Below, in pieces: positions 44,208-58,300 of a DNA stretch of 64,000 nucleotides. Position numbers and translations under genes: made by a program. The stretch covers positions 28,527,844-28,591,843 of the forward strand of contig NW_026947486.1 of assembly GCF_034190915.1 (NCBI RefSeq), in the 5' to 3' direction. The notes beneath the pieces were generated by a model that did no database searches, had not been told where the DNA came from, and worked only from the letters and a program-made list of their open reading frames with translations. Source of the stretch: Cavia porcellus (lineage: Eukaryota; Chordata; Mammalia; Rodentia; Caviidae). Each line of letters opens with the position of its first letter. Within the stretch, counting starts at the first letter, position 1.

Positions 44208-47200
44208 TCAGTATTCATACATGTGAGTTTGATTTATTTCACTTGTGAGTATGGTCTCAAGCAATATCCATTTATTTATAAATATCTCAATGTGCTCTTT
44301 CTTTATAGCTGAGTAGTACTCCATTGTATAAAAATACCACAACTTTTTTATCCATTTCTCAGTTGATGGACACTTGAGTTGTTTCCAAGATCTGGTGATT
44401 ACAAATTGTGCTGCTATAAATATTGGTGCACATATATCACTGTGGTCTGATGTTTTCAGTTCTTCTGGGAATATGCCTAGAAATGGAACAGCTAGAACAA
44501 ATGCAACTTCCAATCCCAGCATTTTCAGAAATCTCCAGACTGACCTCCACAATGGTTGCACCACTTCTACACTCCCACCAACAGTGCAGGAGAGTTCCTT
44601 ATTCCTGAAAGCTTCTCCAGCATTTGTTGTTGATGGTTTTCGTGATCCTGGCCATTCTTTCAGGAGTGAGATGGAATCTCAGAGTGGTTTTAATTTGCAT
44701 TTCTATAATGAGTAATGATGATGAACACTTTTTTCATGTATTTATTTGCCATTTGTATTTCTTCATCTGAGAAGTGTGTATTCATCTCAGATGCCCATTT
44801 TTGGACTGGATCTTTGAATTTTGGGGGTCTGATATTTTTTAATTCTTCATATGTTTTAGAAGTGCTTTGTCTGAGGGAGAGTTCCCTAAGATTTTTCGCA
44901 GTTTGTGGATTTTCTTTTACTATGCTGGAGATTTCTTTTGACATGCGGAAACTTTTTAATAAGAGGTGATCCCAGTTATTGGTTCTGTGAAGTGTTTCCC
45001 ATATGGTTTGAGGCCTGTTCATGAATTCTCTACCTACTGCTATGGCTTCAAGGTTTTTGCCCAATTTGTCTTCCAATAGATTTAGTGTTTCTGTTTTAAT
45101 ATTCAGGTCTTTGATTCATCTAGATTTCAATTTGTACATGGTGATAAGCATGGGTCTAGTCTTAGCTTTTGGCATATGGAGAGCCAGTTTTTTCCAACAC
45201 CATGCATTAAAGAGATGATCATTCTTCCAGTGAACATGTTTGGCCCACTAGTCAAAGACAACGTAGTTGAGTGTGTTTGTAGTTGTGGTTGTATCTTCTA
45301 ATCTATTCCATTCATCTTCACCTTTTTTTTTTTTTCCAGTATCAGGTTTATTTTACTACAATTGCTTTGTAGTATACATTCAAGTCAGGGACTGTGATGC
45401 TCGTGCCTTGCCTGTGCTGCTTAAAATTGTCTTTGATAGTCTAGGTCTCTTCTGGTTCCAGATGAATTTTAAGAGTGATTTCTCTAAATCTATGAGGTAT
45501 GTTGATGGTATTTTTTTATCGGGATTGCTTTGAATCTGTATAAAAGTTTTGGGAGAAGGGCCATTTTCACATTTATTCTTCCTATCCATGAGCAAGGGAT
45601 GTCTTTCCATTTCCTGAGAGTCTGTTCGATTTCTTTTTTTCAGGGTAGCACAATTTCCCTTGTATAGGTCTTTCACTTCTTTCATGAGAGTAATTCCTAA
45701 ATATTTCTTTTTTTTTTTTTTTTTGGTTGCTAGTGTGAAGGGTGTGGCTTCTCTTATTTCTCTCTCTGTGATTTTGTTGTTAGTGTGTAGGAATGCTAGT
45801 GATTTTGAGTATTGATTTTGTATCCAGGTACATTACCAAATTTAATTATTATATCTAAGGGTCTTTCAATGGAATTTTGGGGGTCTTCTATGTAGAATAT
45901 CATGTCATCTGCAAACAATGATAGTTTAACTTCTTCTTTTCCTATCTTTACCCTTTTACTTCTCTCTCTCTCTTGTCTAATTGCTCTGGCTAGTATTTCC
46001 AGTCGTATATTAAATAGGCATGGTGATAAAGGACATCCATGTCTTGTGCCAGATTTTAAAGTAAAGGCCATCGTTTTTTAGACATTTAGTATGATACTGG
46101 TTGTTGGTTTGTCATAGATGGCCTTTATTATATTGAGTTAGAGACCATCTATTCCAATTTTCTGTAAAGTTCTTATCATAAATAAATGTTGGATGGACCT
46201 TATCAAAAGCTTTTTCTGCATGTAAAGAAATGATCATGTGATTTTTACTTTTGGCTTTATTGATATGGTGGGTTGGCTTATAGTTCTCTTTTTTACTTGC
46301 ATCTTTGTCAGGTTTTGGTACTAGAGTAATATTTGCTTCCAGGAATGACTTAGGAAGGATTGCTTCCCTTTCAATTTCATTGAAGATTTGTGGAGTGTCA
46401 GCATTAAGTCTTCTTTGTATTTCTTGTAGAATTCTGCAGTGAATCTATCTGGGCTTGGGCTCTTCTTGGTAGGTAAGGACTGAATTACATTTTCAATTTT
46501 GTTAATAGAAATTGGGTCATTCAGCAATTTTACATCTTCTTGACCTAGCTTTGGTACTGCATATGTTTCTAGGGATCTGTCTATTTCTTCTCTGTTATCA
46601 AACCTTTGATAGTAGAGGTTTTCGAAATAGGTGTGGATGATCTTCTGTATTTCTGTAGAGTTGTAGTAATTTTGCCTTTTTCATTTCTTATTGCAAGAAT
46701 TTGAGCTTTTTCTTCCTTTTTAAAATAAGGTTGGCTAGGGGCTTATCAATTTTATTTATTCTTTCAAAGAACCAACTCTTTGATTCATTGATTCTTTGGA
46801 TTGTTTTCTTAGTCTGCAGTGCAATGATTGCTGCTCTGATTTTTATAATTTCCTGTCTTCTTTTGGCTTTGGGCTTGAGTTGCTCTTCTATTTCTAGATG
46901 TTAGAGGTGGAACATCAGGCTTTTTATTTGTATTCATTCTGTTTTCCTGATGTGGCAACTCAGTGCAATAAATTTTCCTCTGAGGACGGTTTTCATTTCA
47001 TACCACAGATCACGGTAAGTTGTATTTGTATTTTCATTTGTTTGTGGATATTGTTTAATTTATTTTTTAATTTTCCCTCTGACCCACTGATTACTCAAGA
47101 GCGTGTTATTCAGTTTCCATGCATTTGTGGGATTTTATCATTAATTTCTAATTTCAAAGCACTATGATCTGATAACATGCAAGGGATAATTTGAATTCTT

Positions 47201-47865
47201 TTACATCTGTTTAAATATATTCTGCCACCTAATATATAGTCTATTTTAGAGAATAACCCATGTACTGCTGAGAAGAATGTGTATTCTGATGTTGTTGGAT
47301 GGAATACTCTGTATATGTCTATCAAGTCCATTTGTTCATAGATGTGATTCAGTTCTGTTATTTCTTTGCTGATTTTCTGTCTGGTTGATCTATCCCTTGG
47401 TGTCAGTGGTGTGTTAAGGTCTCCTGTCATAATTGTGTCACAGATAATTTGATCTTTTATTTCTGTTAATATTTGTTTTATATAACTGGGTCCTCTGGAA
47501 TTTGGTGCATATATATTTAAGAGTGTTATATCCTCCTCTTGATGTTTTCCCCTAACCAGTATGTAGTGACTTCTTTATCTCTTCTGGTCATTATTGTTTT
47601 AAAGTTCACATTGTCTACAAACAGAATGAGTACTCCCACTTTGGGGGGGGGATTCCTGTTGTGTATTGTTTTCCATCCTTTGACTTTAAGTCTGTGAGTA
47701 TCCTTGGATGGATTTCTTGTAGATAGCATCTGGTTGGATTTTGTTTCTTTATTCATTCTTCCAGTCTGTTTTTTTTTTAATTGGTGCATTGAGACCATTT
47801 GCATTAATGGTTATAACTGTTATATGTTGGTTTATTGTTGACAAGTTATCTTTCTGTTGTTGCAT
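44208..47865 (-). pseudogene. L1 ORF2 pseudogene, complete in order
   Basis: The endonuclease start ITVITINANGLNAPIKK lies near 47790. RT sequence includes SPSPDRFTAEFYKKYKED at about 46450 and [13 protein letters not shown] at about 45890, where the two catalytic aspartates are kept. The open C-terminal frame 44208-44564 ends MYEY and contains WIKKLWYFYTMEYYSAIKK. Multiple frameshifts and T/G-run indels (45311, 45709, 47643) separate these blocks. Part of the RT finger region near 46270 is shortened. Confidence 0.83.
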
Positions 47866-47899
47866 CTTTATCTTTCTCTTCTGTTTAATTTCCTGCTTT

Positions 47900-48918
47900 G
47901 ATTTGTGGTTTTTCCTAAGTGTGTCTAAACTGCCTTTCCATATTCTTTGCAGGGTTGGCTTGGTGATCATGAAGTATTTCAACTTTTCTTTGTCATGGAA
48001 GTATCTTATTTCTTCATTGATTTTGAAGGACAGTTTTGCAGGTACATCAGTCTAGGTTGGAAATCATTTTCCTTTAAGATCTGGAATACTTCACTCCATG
48101 CACTTCTTGACCTTATTGTTTGTTCTGAGAAGTTTGCTGTGATTCTGATAGGTTTTCCTTTATAAGTGATCTGTCTTTACTCTCTGACAGCTTTTAATAT
48201 TCTATTCTTATGTTGGATTTCTGGAGTGGTGATTATTATATTGTATGTCTCGATGCAGTTTTATTTTGGTTATGACTATTTGGAATTCTATATGCTTCAC
48301 TGATCCTGATGTTGGTTTCCAATCTGAAGTTTGGGAAAATTTCAGCTATTTCTTCTCTAAATATCCTCTTGACATCCTTTATATTGTTCCCTTCTTTTTC
48401 ATTAATCCTTATCAATCTTATGATGTTTTTCTTTTTGTCATCTTGCTGTTGTTGAATTGTTATTTCCTGATTCTTTTTTATTTTCAAAAGATCTTTCCTT
48501 TCCTGTTCACTAGCTGCAATCTTGTCTTCAAGGTCTGAAATTCTATTTTCACCTTCATTGCAGCAGTTTTTACAGTTTTCAATGTAATTTTTGATTTCCT
48601 GTATATCTCTGTGAATCTGCTTTATGTATTCCACTTGTTTCTTTTATTGCTCATCCAGGGATTCTATCTTTTTGTTTATTTCCTCCAATTTTTAACTGTA
48701 TCTTCTTTAGATATATTCATATCTCCTTCATTTCTTCTTTTACCTTGGAGTATATTTCTAGTATGAATTCCTTTAAAGCTTCCTGTCATTGCTTCTTAAT
48801 TTCAGTTGCTATTATGTCCGATATTTGAGGTGTATGGCATATATTTTCTTCTATGTACATCACTCTTAAGGTTTCTTTGAATGGGCTGGAGATTTGAGAA
48901 TGTAATTTGTTCTTTCAT
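47900..48918 (-). pseudogene. L1 ORF1 pseudogene
   Basis: ATG complementary to 48916-48918 gives MKEQITFSN. The 132-codon frame at 48236-48634 covers coiled coil (YIKQIHRDIQEIKNYIENC) and RRM-like part. The C-terminal domain lies at about 47930-48235 (ITKPTLQRIWK). Several shifts. Confidence 0.8.
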
Positions 48919-49316
48919 TTTGTCATTTCCCGAATATTTCTGTGTTTCAAGTGTTATTCTAAGGCTTCCTGAGGGACTGTTGGAAATCATCTTCTATGTC
49001 CTCAGCTCCTGGGAGTCTGCCACCACTTCTCCAGATTGATAGACTATCACTGGGCGTGGAGCAGGCTGGCTCAAACCCAGCCTCTGGAAACGATGGCGCG
49101 CACTTGCTTGCTTAGAACTCCAGGGTCTGCCAAGCACAGCCAGGAGCGGTGAGACTTATGCAGCTGCTCAGGACTCGCTGCACTGCTCTAGTGCACTGAG
49201 AAGCTGTGAAGTTCCCTGGCAAGGCCCAGAGAGTGTCCCAAACTAGCTGGACTCAGGGCACAGTGAGCTGGGCACTTACCCCAGGCTGCCAGGCCTCTGG
49301 AACCAATTGCGCCCCT
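48919..49316 (-). promoter_or_regulatory. L1 5' UTR
   Basis: GC-rich stretch (49000-49316) directly upstream of ORF1 on the minus strand. It is single copy here, without the monomers seen at 34955-35531. Its edge at 49316 abuts an older L1. Confidence 0.65.
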
Positions 49317-49317
49317 T

Positions 49318-50640
49318 GACAGCAGTCTTTCTCTTTCAATTTCCTAAATGTTTCTGAGGAGTTTTGATATTAAATCTTCCTTGAGCTTTTGATTGAATTC
49401 TGTGATGCATTATTCAGGTTCTGTGCTTTTCTTTGTTGGTGTAGTTTTTATTACTAACTCTACTTTCTTCTCTCTTATTTGTCTATTAATTGGTTTTATA
49501 TATTCATTGTTCAATTTTGTTAATTCAGACATTTTTATGAATTTCTGAGCTTTATAGTTTCTCCAATTAATAGTTATGTAAGCTTTTGAAGTTTTATACA
49601 GTCCTTTGGAGCTTGATAATGATTTTGTCCTTCAACTTTTTAATTGCATATTAGTTTTGTCTGTAACTTTTATGAAAATTTGATGAATGGTGTAACAACT
49701 TTTTTCCTCATTCCAGAACCAACTATTTGATTATTGAACTTTTATATTGTTTTCACTTCAAATTATGTTAATTTTTGAGCTGATTGTTTTATTTTCCTTC
49801 TATTATTTATGGAGTTTCCTTGCTCTTGTTTTTCTGGGACACTGAGATACACCATTGGGTTGTTTATCTATGTTTTCTCATTTATTTTAATGTGTGGATT
49901 CACAGTTACAGACTTTCCTTTTATAAATTCTTTTTTGAGAATATTGTGCTTCAGCTGTCATTTGATTCCAGGAAATTATTTCTTCCATGACACTTCTTGT
50001 GATCCTTGTTATTTCCCCAGCAATATATTGTTTAATTGTGAAGATTTTATGTAAGTTTTTGGGTTTTTTTTTCCTGATGATTACTGGTTTCATTCTACTA
50101 TACTGTTATAATACACACAAAGCAATTTAATTTATTATTTATTAAGTGCTATTTATGCTATGGGATGTAGATTATTTTGGAAATATTCCAGATGCTTCTG
50201 AAGAAAATGTGTACTTTATTGTTATTTGATAAACAATGGTCACTTTTATATGAAAAATATATGTACTTTCTACATATACATCAATTCTGCTTGCTCAATA
50301 ATGTGGCTTCACTCAAATTTTTATTTCTAATTTTTTGCTTGTTTAACCTGTGTAGTTGTAAAAGTGGAGTGCTGAATCTTCTGGTGTGATTGTACTTTCT
50401 CTAGGTCTTTTGTATCATTTCATTTTTATTTTGTGAAGCTGGGTGTGCCAACATTTGTGCTTGTTTGGGTTTGTCATTTTCTCTCATTGAATTATTTCCT
50501 TTATGTACTCATAGTGGCCATCTTTGTCTGTTATGATCAGTTTTGTCTTGAAGTCGGTTGTATGTGAAAATAAGCTACTGTTACTTTTTTTGGCATCTTG
50601 TTGCCCGAAGTATAATTTTGCAAGTTCAAGAGATGTGCCA
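49318..50640 (-). pseudogene. Old L1 ORF2 fragment (RT start to endonuclease)
   Basis: Minus strand, from RT N-terminal sequence (TTTCAATTTCCT at 49333) to endonuclease sequence at 50480-50640. Heavily diverged, with no frame above about 80 codons on the coding strand. Confidence 0.62.
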
Positions 50641-51070
50641 ACACAAAAATTCAGACACATATAAATAATGCTTCATTTATTTATTCCTCAAATATTTCTT
50701 GAGATACTATTTCATTAGAGTAACTGTCAATAAAAAGATAAACAGAAAGTTATTCTTACCATTAAATAACTCGGGTTCTGACAAGCTAAACTCTCACAAT
50801 TTTGTATCTTTTATTTTAAATCTAGCTGCTGCAATCCATTTGTCAAACAATCTAATTTGCTTCTTTAGAGCTTAATATATTCTCTAAATTATGCATAATA
50901 ATTATAACCATAATATATTCACAGTCGTGAAATCAGAAAAATTTCTCATCTATGACCCTAAATCTGAAATGCCTACATAATTATGATGAAATGTTTTTTG
51001 AAAAACAAGTATACTTAGATTAAATGAGTAAATTCATTTCTTTCATTGTCATTGTGTATCTGTTTCTTTA
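50641..51070. other. AT-rich unassigned sequence
   Basis: Nothing recognised on either strand. Confidence 0.5.
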
Positions 51071-53330
51071 CACACAGTTACATTCCTGGAGGCAAGTATT
51101 ACTCTGATACCAAAATCACAGAAAGACCCAACCAAAAAGGAGAAATATAGGCCAATTTCACTAATAAATATAGATGCAAATATTCTCAATAAAGCACTGG
51201 CAAACAGAATGCAACAAATCATCAAGAAGATTATACATCACTGTCAAGTGGGTTTCATTTCAGGAATACAGGGATGGGTTAACATATGCAAAACAATAAA
51301 TAAGTAATACACCACATCAACAGAGCCAAAAACAAAAACCACATGGTCAACTCAAAAGATGCAGAAAAAGCTTTAAAGTCCAACACTTGTTCATGATTAA
51401 AAACCCTTCAGAAACTTGGAATACATGGTGTCTAACTCAATCTCATAAAGTGATCTATGACAAATCAACAGCTAACATTATACTATATGGACAAAAAATA
51501 AAATCTTTCACTCTAAAATCAGGAACAAGACAAAGATGTCCACTATCAGCGATCTTATTCAATATACTTCTGGAAATATTAGCCAGGGCAATCAGACAAG
51601 AAAGAGAAATAAAAGGAATAATGATAGGAAAGAAAGAAGTTAAATTATCACTATTTCCAGACGACAATATAGTCTATATAGAAGATTTAAAAAGCTCCAT
51701 GAAAGCACTACTAAATGTAATAAATTTAGCAGTGTAGCTGGATACAAAGTCAGTGCTCAAAAATCAATAACATTCCTGCACACAAACAAAATACTCACTA
51801 AGAGAGATATTATGGAAATACCACCTTTCACAATAGCATCTAAAAAATGAAATACTTAGGAATCCTCCTAATGAAGGATGTAAAAGACCTATATGCTGAA
51901 TATTATGCTACACTAAAAAAGGAGAGTAATATGATATTAGCAAGGTTCTTCCTTGCTCTTGGCTACGAAGGAACAACATTGTGAAATGGCCATACTCCCA
52001 AAACTGTTATACAGATTTATATGCAATCTCAATCAAAATACTATCAACATACCTTACAGATTAAGAGAAAACACTCCTAAAATACATTTGGAAATAAAAG
52101 AAACCTAGAATAGCACAGGCAATTCTGGGCAACAAAGGCAAGTCAAGAGGCATCTCAATTCCTGACTTGAAATTATATTACAAAGCTACAGAGATAAAAT
52201 CAGCATGGACTGTCAAAGAAATAGACCTGAGGATCAATGAAACAGATTAAAAGATGCAAACACAACTACAAAGACACTCAGCCACCGGATATTTGACAAA
52301 GGGGCTAAACATGTTCACTGGAAAGATGATAGCCTCTTAAATAAAGGGTGTTGGAAAAATTGGTTCGCCACATGCCAAACCCTGAAACTAGACCTATTTC
52401 TATCACCATGCACTAAAGCAAAGTCAAAATGGATCAAAGATCCAAATATTAAAACAGAAACACTAAATCTACTGGAAAACAAGGTGGGTAGAAGCCTTGG
52501 TGACATAGGGGTAGGCAGAGTATTCATGAACAAAACACAAACCATATGAGAAGCAATTTAAAGAATCAACCACTGGGATCCCATATTATTGAAAAGGTTT
52601 TGCACTTCAAAATAAATCACCAGCAAAGTGAAAAGAAAACACTATGGGAATAATGGGGAGGAATTTAAGCTGACAACTCAGACAAAGAACTTATATCCAG
52701 AACATATAAAGAACTGAAAAACATCAGGCCCCGCATACTCAAAGATCCTCTACAAAAATGGGCATCTGTGATGAACACACATTTCTCAGATGAAGGTATA
52801 CAAATGGTGAATAAATACATGAAGAAATGTTCACCATCCTTCATCATTTGAGAAATGCAAATTAAAACAGCACTGAGATTTTATCCCACTCTTGAAAGAG
52901 TAACTGCCATCAAGAAATCAACCGATAACAAATGTTGCCAAGGCTGCGGGGAAAAAGGAACACTGCTCCACTGTTGATGGTTGTGTAGAGTGGTGTGGCC
53001 ACTATGGAAATCAATATGGAGATTTCTTAGAAGACTATGACTGGAGAAACTGGGATGAAAAAAAGGAGAAAATGAGGAAGGGAAAAAGAAAAAAAAATAT
53101 ATAATATGTATGTGTGAGAGTTAAGATTATTACACTACTAATTCATATTAGTTCACTGAAAAGAAACATGGGGCTATAATTTTTGATCATTTTTTCATGT
53201 CTATGGCCTGTAATAGCAGAAACTACTTTGAACATATCAGTACACAGAGTACTAAACAACATGTGCTCCTACAGTCTTATTGTAAAATTTCATATCATTG
53301 TTTTATTGATGTTTTTCTTTAAAATGAAAA
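51071..53330 (+). mobile_element. 5'-truncated L1: RT, C-terminal ORF2 and 3' UTR
   Basis: ORF2 from RT ([13 protein letters not shown] at 51095) to its C-terminus near 53030, then a purine-rich 3' UTR ending near TAAAATGAAAAAGTAAA. The 116-codon frame at 51387-51737 has LKSGTRQRCPLSAILFNILL and then SLFPDDN, so the FADD motif has become FPDD. It belongs to the lineage with purine-rich 3' UTR also seen at 13546-15300. Confidence 0.8.
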
Positions 53331-55885
53331 AGTAAATTGGATTCAATAGATAACTGTAACAGACACAATCATGTAAGAGAAGAATGAACAACAGGAAGTG
53401 TAGGACAAGAAAATAAGAAAAAATAATGCTAAGGATACAAATAAAAAGAGGAAAAGTGTGAAAACAAAGGGGAAAGGAGAGTAAAAGGAGGGCCTATTTA
53501 AACAAATAAATCAAAATAATATTAAAAGATGGTAACAAAAAATGGGTGATAAAACACCAACCTCCAGGAAAGAAAAAAAAGTAGTGAAAAATAAATGAAG
53601 TTACATGAATGGAGGAAAGAGAGAGGGAAAGAAAAAAATAATTTGCTATGTATTTCCAGACGATTGTTTTCTTCTCAACTCAGTAGTCCTTAGTCTTCTT
53701 ATAAGTCACATTCTTTGTCCCTCTTTATACTCTATGAACTTGTATGAAGGGTATTCAGCTCAAGTGAGCCCTATGTCACAATCTCCTATTTTTGGCATCT
53801 GTTGAAGCAGGATAACCAGACCAGAGAAGGTGTAGGACCTTATTTCTGAAACTCCTGTTGCAGATTCTTGTGGTTGAAGTTTGATATTGGTTACTCCATG
53901 TATATTTCAGTGTCTTTGAGACAGGTTCATGATATAGGGAGGCTCCTGCTGACTCAGTCCTGACTCTCAGTCCTATGTGTACTAAAAGCAGAAATAAATC
54001 TGCCCAAGACTAACATGGACAGATTTACACAAGTCCAAAGAGAGTGCAGAAATGCTGTCTCATGGCACAGAGTAGTAGGCAGGCTAGGCAGCAGCTAACC
54101 CTTCCTGTTAAACCAGCCTGAGGACTGGCTTATAATATTAGGCAGGAACTGGGTCTGGGGCTCTGGTTGAATGAAGTGTGGAAACTCTGCTGCACCCAGG
54201 ATACTTGAAACACTCCATATAATCCTCAACTAGTCCAAGGACTGGTGTTAGATGTCACAAGGACACTCAGGCATGTCTAGAATTAGAGCAAGATGGTTAG
54301 ATTTCAATGTAGACTCAGGCTAACCCTTGGTGCTTAGTATGGACACAAACCAAATCAGTGTTACTTCTGTGTGCTTGATGAATGTCCTATTTTCCAATGG
54401 ATAAACTACAGGCATCTAGTGGTTCAGGAGAGCTTGGAGTCCAATACTGAAGAATCCCAACACAAACATCCGTTGTTTGCTTATTCAAGTCTGAGAATAA
54501 ACAGAATGGTGGGAGAAGGGAGCAGTTTTGTGGTCTCTAACACCTGTTATGTATTGCCAAAAAGTGCTACCAGGTTGTAAGTCCACTGATTGGAGAGGGA
54601 ACAGTGAGTCAAGGGTGATCCATATGCTCAAAGGCTATATACTGTATTGTTTGACTTAGAACCTAGATCCCACACGGTATCTGGAAGCTACTTCAAATGA
54701 CATTTCCTGTCTTTGGTGTGGGCTGAGACTGCTTCATCTCTTTTAAACATACTCCTGTGTATATGTTTGTTTGATCTACAAGTCTCTTCATTCAAATTGA
54801 CTCTGCATCAGGATATATATATATATCCCTTTTCCCAATTTTCTGTGCTTTTAGTTGGTCTTCTTTAAGTCTATTTGACATGACACCTACTCTATTTAAC
54901 CATGTTGGAGACTCCATTTTTGCCACTTTCTGATTCAGTGCAGAATGTCCTTTTTGATGAGTGTTGTTAAAATTTATTTTTAAACCACAAGTAATAATAT
55001 TGCAGGAATCTTCAAGGGAAGGTGATCATCTTAAAACACTGTTACGTATCCTCATACATTATATTCCCTGAATTAGACACCATGCAATTTGAGGATGGTA
55101 TCACATTACATCTAAAGATACTTGTAAATCATTTCTAGAACAGCTTCAGAAAATGGCAAGTATGATGGGATATGTGTTTAAAGTGTAGAAGAGTAGGTTT
55201 AGTGTCAAAAATATTTTTAAATTCAGATATACATTCTACTTTTTGATCACACCTAAAAAAGAGGATGTGAACTCTACCAAAAGATGGAGTTAAAAGGTTA
55301 TAAGGAAGGGTTCTTACAAAAAAGTGCCTAATAATAACTATCACAAAAGTTATTATTTGGGTCTGACTTTCCAATGCTTTTCTGTGAAAGTGGTTTCTGA
55401 TAATTATTCTTAAATATTTCTCTTTGGTTCATTATTGTATAAGTATCTTCATGTTTATTTCTTCCAAAATCCTACAGCTTCCAATCGTAGACTTCAGAAT
55501 AATCCTTAGACCTACTACAAACACACTTACTTGGTCACACAGTTTAATTCTTAAATCTAAGCTCAATAACTGATGAGCTCAGAACATCTCTACCTCTGAT
55601 GATCAGCAAATTGAAAAACAACCACAGTGACACTCCTATTCAGCTCAAAACATTTACAAACATGACTATTTTGTCCCTTACCATTGTTTCGACTTTACTG
55701 ATCCATCAGAACAATATGGTGGCAAAAGGTTTACAATTTTCCACATTGAAGCTTCTTTAATAACATACTTCTGCCCACCATTTACTGGTCATAAAATACT
55801 ATACTAAAAACAACACAAGATTTTAAAAAGCAAAAAAGCCATCCTTTCCTCCTCTAAGCTAAAGAGACAAACAGATTATCTTCAT
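53331..55885. other. Unassigned sequence, possibly unique DNA
   Basis: No L1, LTR or gene identified. 53900-54760 has higher GC than average and could be old L1 5' UTR or LTR. A short (AT)n lies at 54813-54825. Confidence 0.45.
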
Positions 55886-58300
55886 TACTTTTCTCTCATT
55901 GCTGCATCAAAATACTTGACACACAAAATTAAGGAAGGAACGGTTTATTACCTCAGTGTGGAGGATTCAGTCCATAGTCAGCTGGCTCCAAAACAGGTGG
56001 CATGGCTCAGGGGAAAAAGTTCAAGCTGGCAGAAGACAGAAAAAGCAACAACAGCAAAAGGGGTAAGAACCTCTTTTCTTCCTTTACATTGTAAGTAGGT
56101 TTGGCCCCCTAAGGTGAGAGTAGCACTCACACTATCCTATCAATGTGCCCTCCTGTTGCACTGAATGAAGATATCTATGAAGAAAGGATTCTGAATCCTG
56201 CTAAATCAGTTGCTTGAACTAAATTTTGTAAGATGACACAATGTATCAATCATTATAATTCCCCTTTGTTAATTTGTCAACCAGACAGATTCCTTTAAAC
56301 CAGTCTCCAGATACAAAGAAATGATTATTAGTAACATTTCACAATTTACATTATAACACAGGCTTAAACAATCCATAAGAACCAATATTAAGTCAAAAGT
56401 ATATCCATTAGTATATCAAAAGTATATTCCATTAGAACCATGACATTGGGCCCCTGCCCTGACCCTCAAAGATTCATGCACATTATTTGATAGGAAAGAT
56501 ATTTAGTTCATCAGCAAGAGTTGCCAAACTCCCAACAGTTTCAGCATTACTATAAAGTCCAAGTCCCAAGTATTCTCTGAGCTGTGAAACAAACTCTTAG
56601 CAAACAAACTCATTTGTACAGGTACAAATGAAAAATTAAACACTTCCAACATTCAATGACACAAGATAAACATTTTCATTCCAAAAGTTACAAACAAGGG
56701 GATACAAAGGATTGAGACCAAAGCAAATACAACATCCACCTGGGCAAGTCCTGTCGCTCCATTTGAGGCAATCTGTGGCAAACTGTGAGCTCCAATGGGT
56801 TTGAGTGTCTCAACTCCTAGAACACTCCCAATGGTTGTACCTCTTACAGCTTCTCTCTAGAGCTGGATTTGCTCTTTCCTAGAAGGTTTCCATAGATAAT
56901 CCACATTCCTTACCTTTTCCAAATTTCTGGTGCACCTTTTGATTCATACTCACAACTTTACACACTGCCCTCACTGTAGTACACTGCCTGGCCTTCCAGG
57001 CCTTCTGAAATCTCAGCAGGTGCTTTCTTAATCTCTGAACTCTTACATTTTGCAAGCACCTAAAACCAGCACCACATGGATGATGCCAATGTTTTCTGCC
57101 AGCTGGAGCAGTAGCCAGGTTTCTTTTCTCTTGGTTCTAGGGGTTTGAGTGTGAGGATCAATGAGCACTTTGAATCCAGCTATAGGATCAAATTTTCTAT
57201 GCTGCCACCTTTCTGGAACATGATACTCTGCAGCTTTCTCTGCAAAGCAAAGTCTTTTAATTTTGCACTTTTAAGGTTGCAAAAGATAGATGCTTGTTGC
57301 TTCTTTGATTGCCTCAGGCCATATTTATAGTCTTCTGTCCCTTCTCAGTAATCAAGATCTCCTCAGCTTTATCTTTGCAGGCCACATCTTTACTGGAACT
57401 TCCTTTATGGCCAAACTCACAATGTTTCAAATCATCTTGATGGGCTCCTTGCTGTTCAGTCTCAACATAAATCTGGCTAAAAGCTCCCGACAATAGCCAT
57501 GCCACAGCCTCAATATTCAGCTGCTTTAAAATTTCTTCTGCTTGATTAATTAGTTGGCTACCCTTAATCTCAGTCTCAGGCAAAGACTCTAGACAAACAC
57601 AAAATGAACATAAACTTTTTGCTAAGCCATGACATGCATCATCTGGAGTTCAACAGCTAATGAAGTCTTTCTTCCAAGTATATACTTTCCAAGCCTGGTC
57701 TTTACCAGTTTTCTTGTCTTCTGAGCCCTGACTAGATTCCCACATACAGAACTTTCTAAAGATTTTCAGTACTACTCTTTCAGGTGACATTTCTGAACGT
57801 TTCCAAACCTTTTCTACCAGGCAGTCCCAAAGACTTTTGATCCACATGGTCAGACATAGTCACGGCAATGACGCCACTTCTCTGGAACCAAAGACTGTCC
57901 TGGTTACTTTTTTTCTTATTACCTTGACAAAGTATCTAATACCCAAATTTAAGGAAGGAAAAGTTTGTTTATCTCAGAGTTGATAGAGGTTTCAGTCCAT
58001 AATTAGGTGGCTTCAAAACAGGGCAGCATGGCTCAGGAATAACAGTTCAAGGTGGTAGAAGACAGAAAAAGCAACAACAGTAAAAGGAGGGGAAAGCATC
58101 TTTTTTCCCTCCTATTGTATGCAGGCTAGCCCCACTAAGGCCTATGTAGCACTCACTCTACCTATGCGCCCTCCTCTTGCACAGAATGAATATATGTTTA
58201 CAAAGAAAGGGCCCTGGCTCCCTTCTGAGTCACTTAGTTAACTTTATAAGCTTCTCAAGTTGAATTTATCAACAATTACACTGATTGTACCCAGATCTGG
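55886..58300 (-). mobile_element. ERVL-MaLR provirus with two LTRs
   Basis: Minus strand: 5' LTR (58300-57896), internal region (57895-56288) and 3' LTR (56287-55886). The LTRs align directly over about 350 bp, for example AGAAGACAGAAAAAGCAACAACAG at 56032 and 58058. They end on the minus strand with ...AACCAGGACA. The internal start resembles the tRNA-Leu primer-site region of ERVL-type elements (GGTTCCAGAGAAGTGGCG). The outer end of the 5' LTR is uncertain. Confidence 0.78.
56288..57895 (-). pseudogene. MaLR internal region with a gag-like frame remnant
   Basis: From about 57850 the minus strand gives an open stretch MWIKSLWDCLVEKVWKRSEM (57847-57650), then another at 57583-57314 containing LPETEIKGSQLINQAEEILK. 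Both match the translated internal part of the second MaLR at 63115-63460. ERVL-MaLR internal regions are known to hold a degenerate ERVL-gag-related frame and no pol. That is my reading here. Several stops interrupt it. Confidence 0.6.

Larger units (their letters stand above)
43335..49316 (-). mobile_element. Near-full-length L1 with a nested plus-strand L1 tail
   Basis: Minus strand, 5.98 kb including a 231-bp insert: GC-rich 5' UTR (48919-49316), ORF1 (48918-47900), ORF2 (about 47865-44208) and 3' UTR (44207-43335). The RT catalytic motif survives as FADD (near 45895), but frames are broken. The flanks do not match each other, so no duplication was assigned. Confidence 0.85.

Noticed and set aside
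43335..49316. A target-site duplication for this L1
   Set aside because: The left flank is L1 3' UTR and the right flank is ORF2 of another copy; no shared word of useful length was found.
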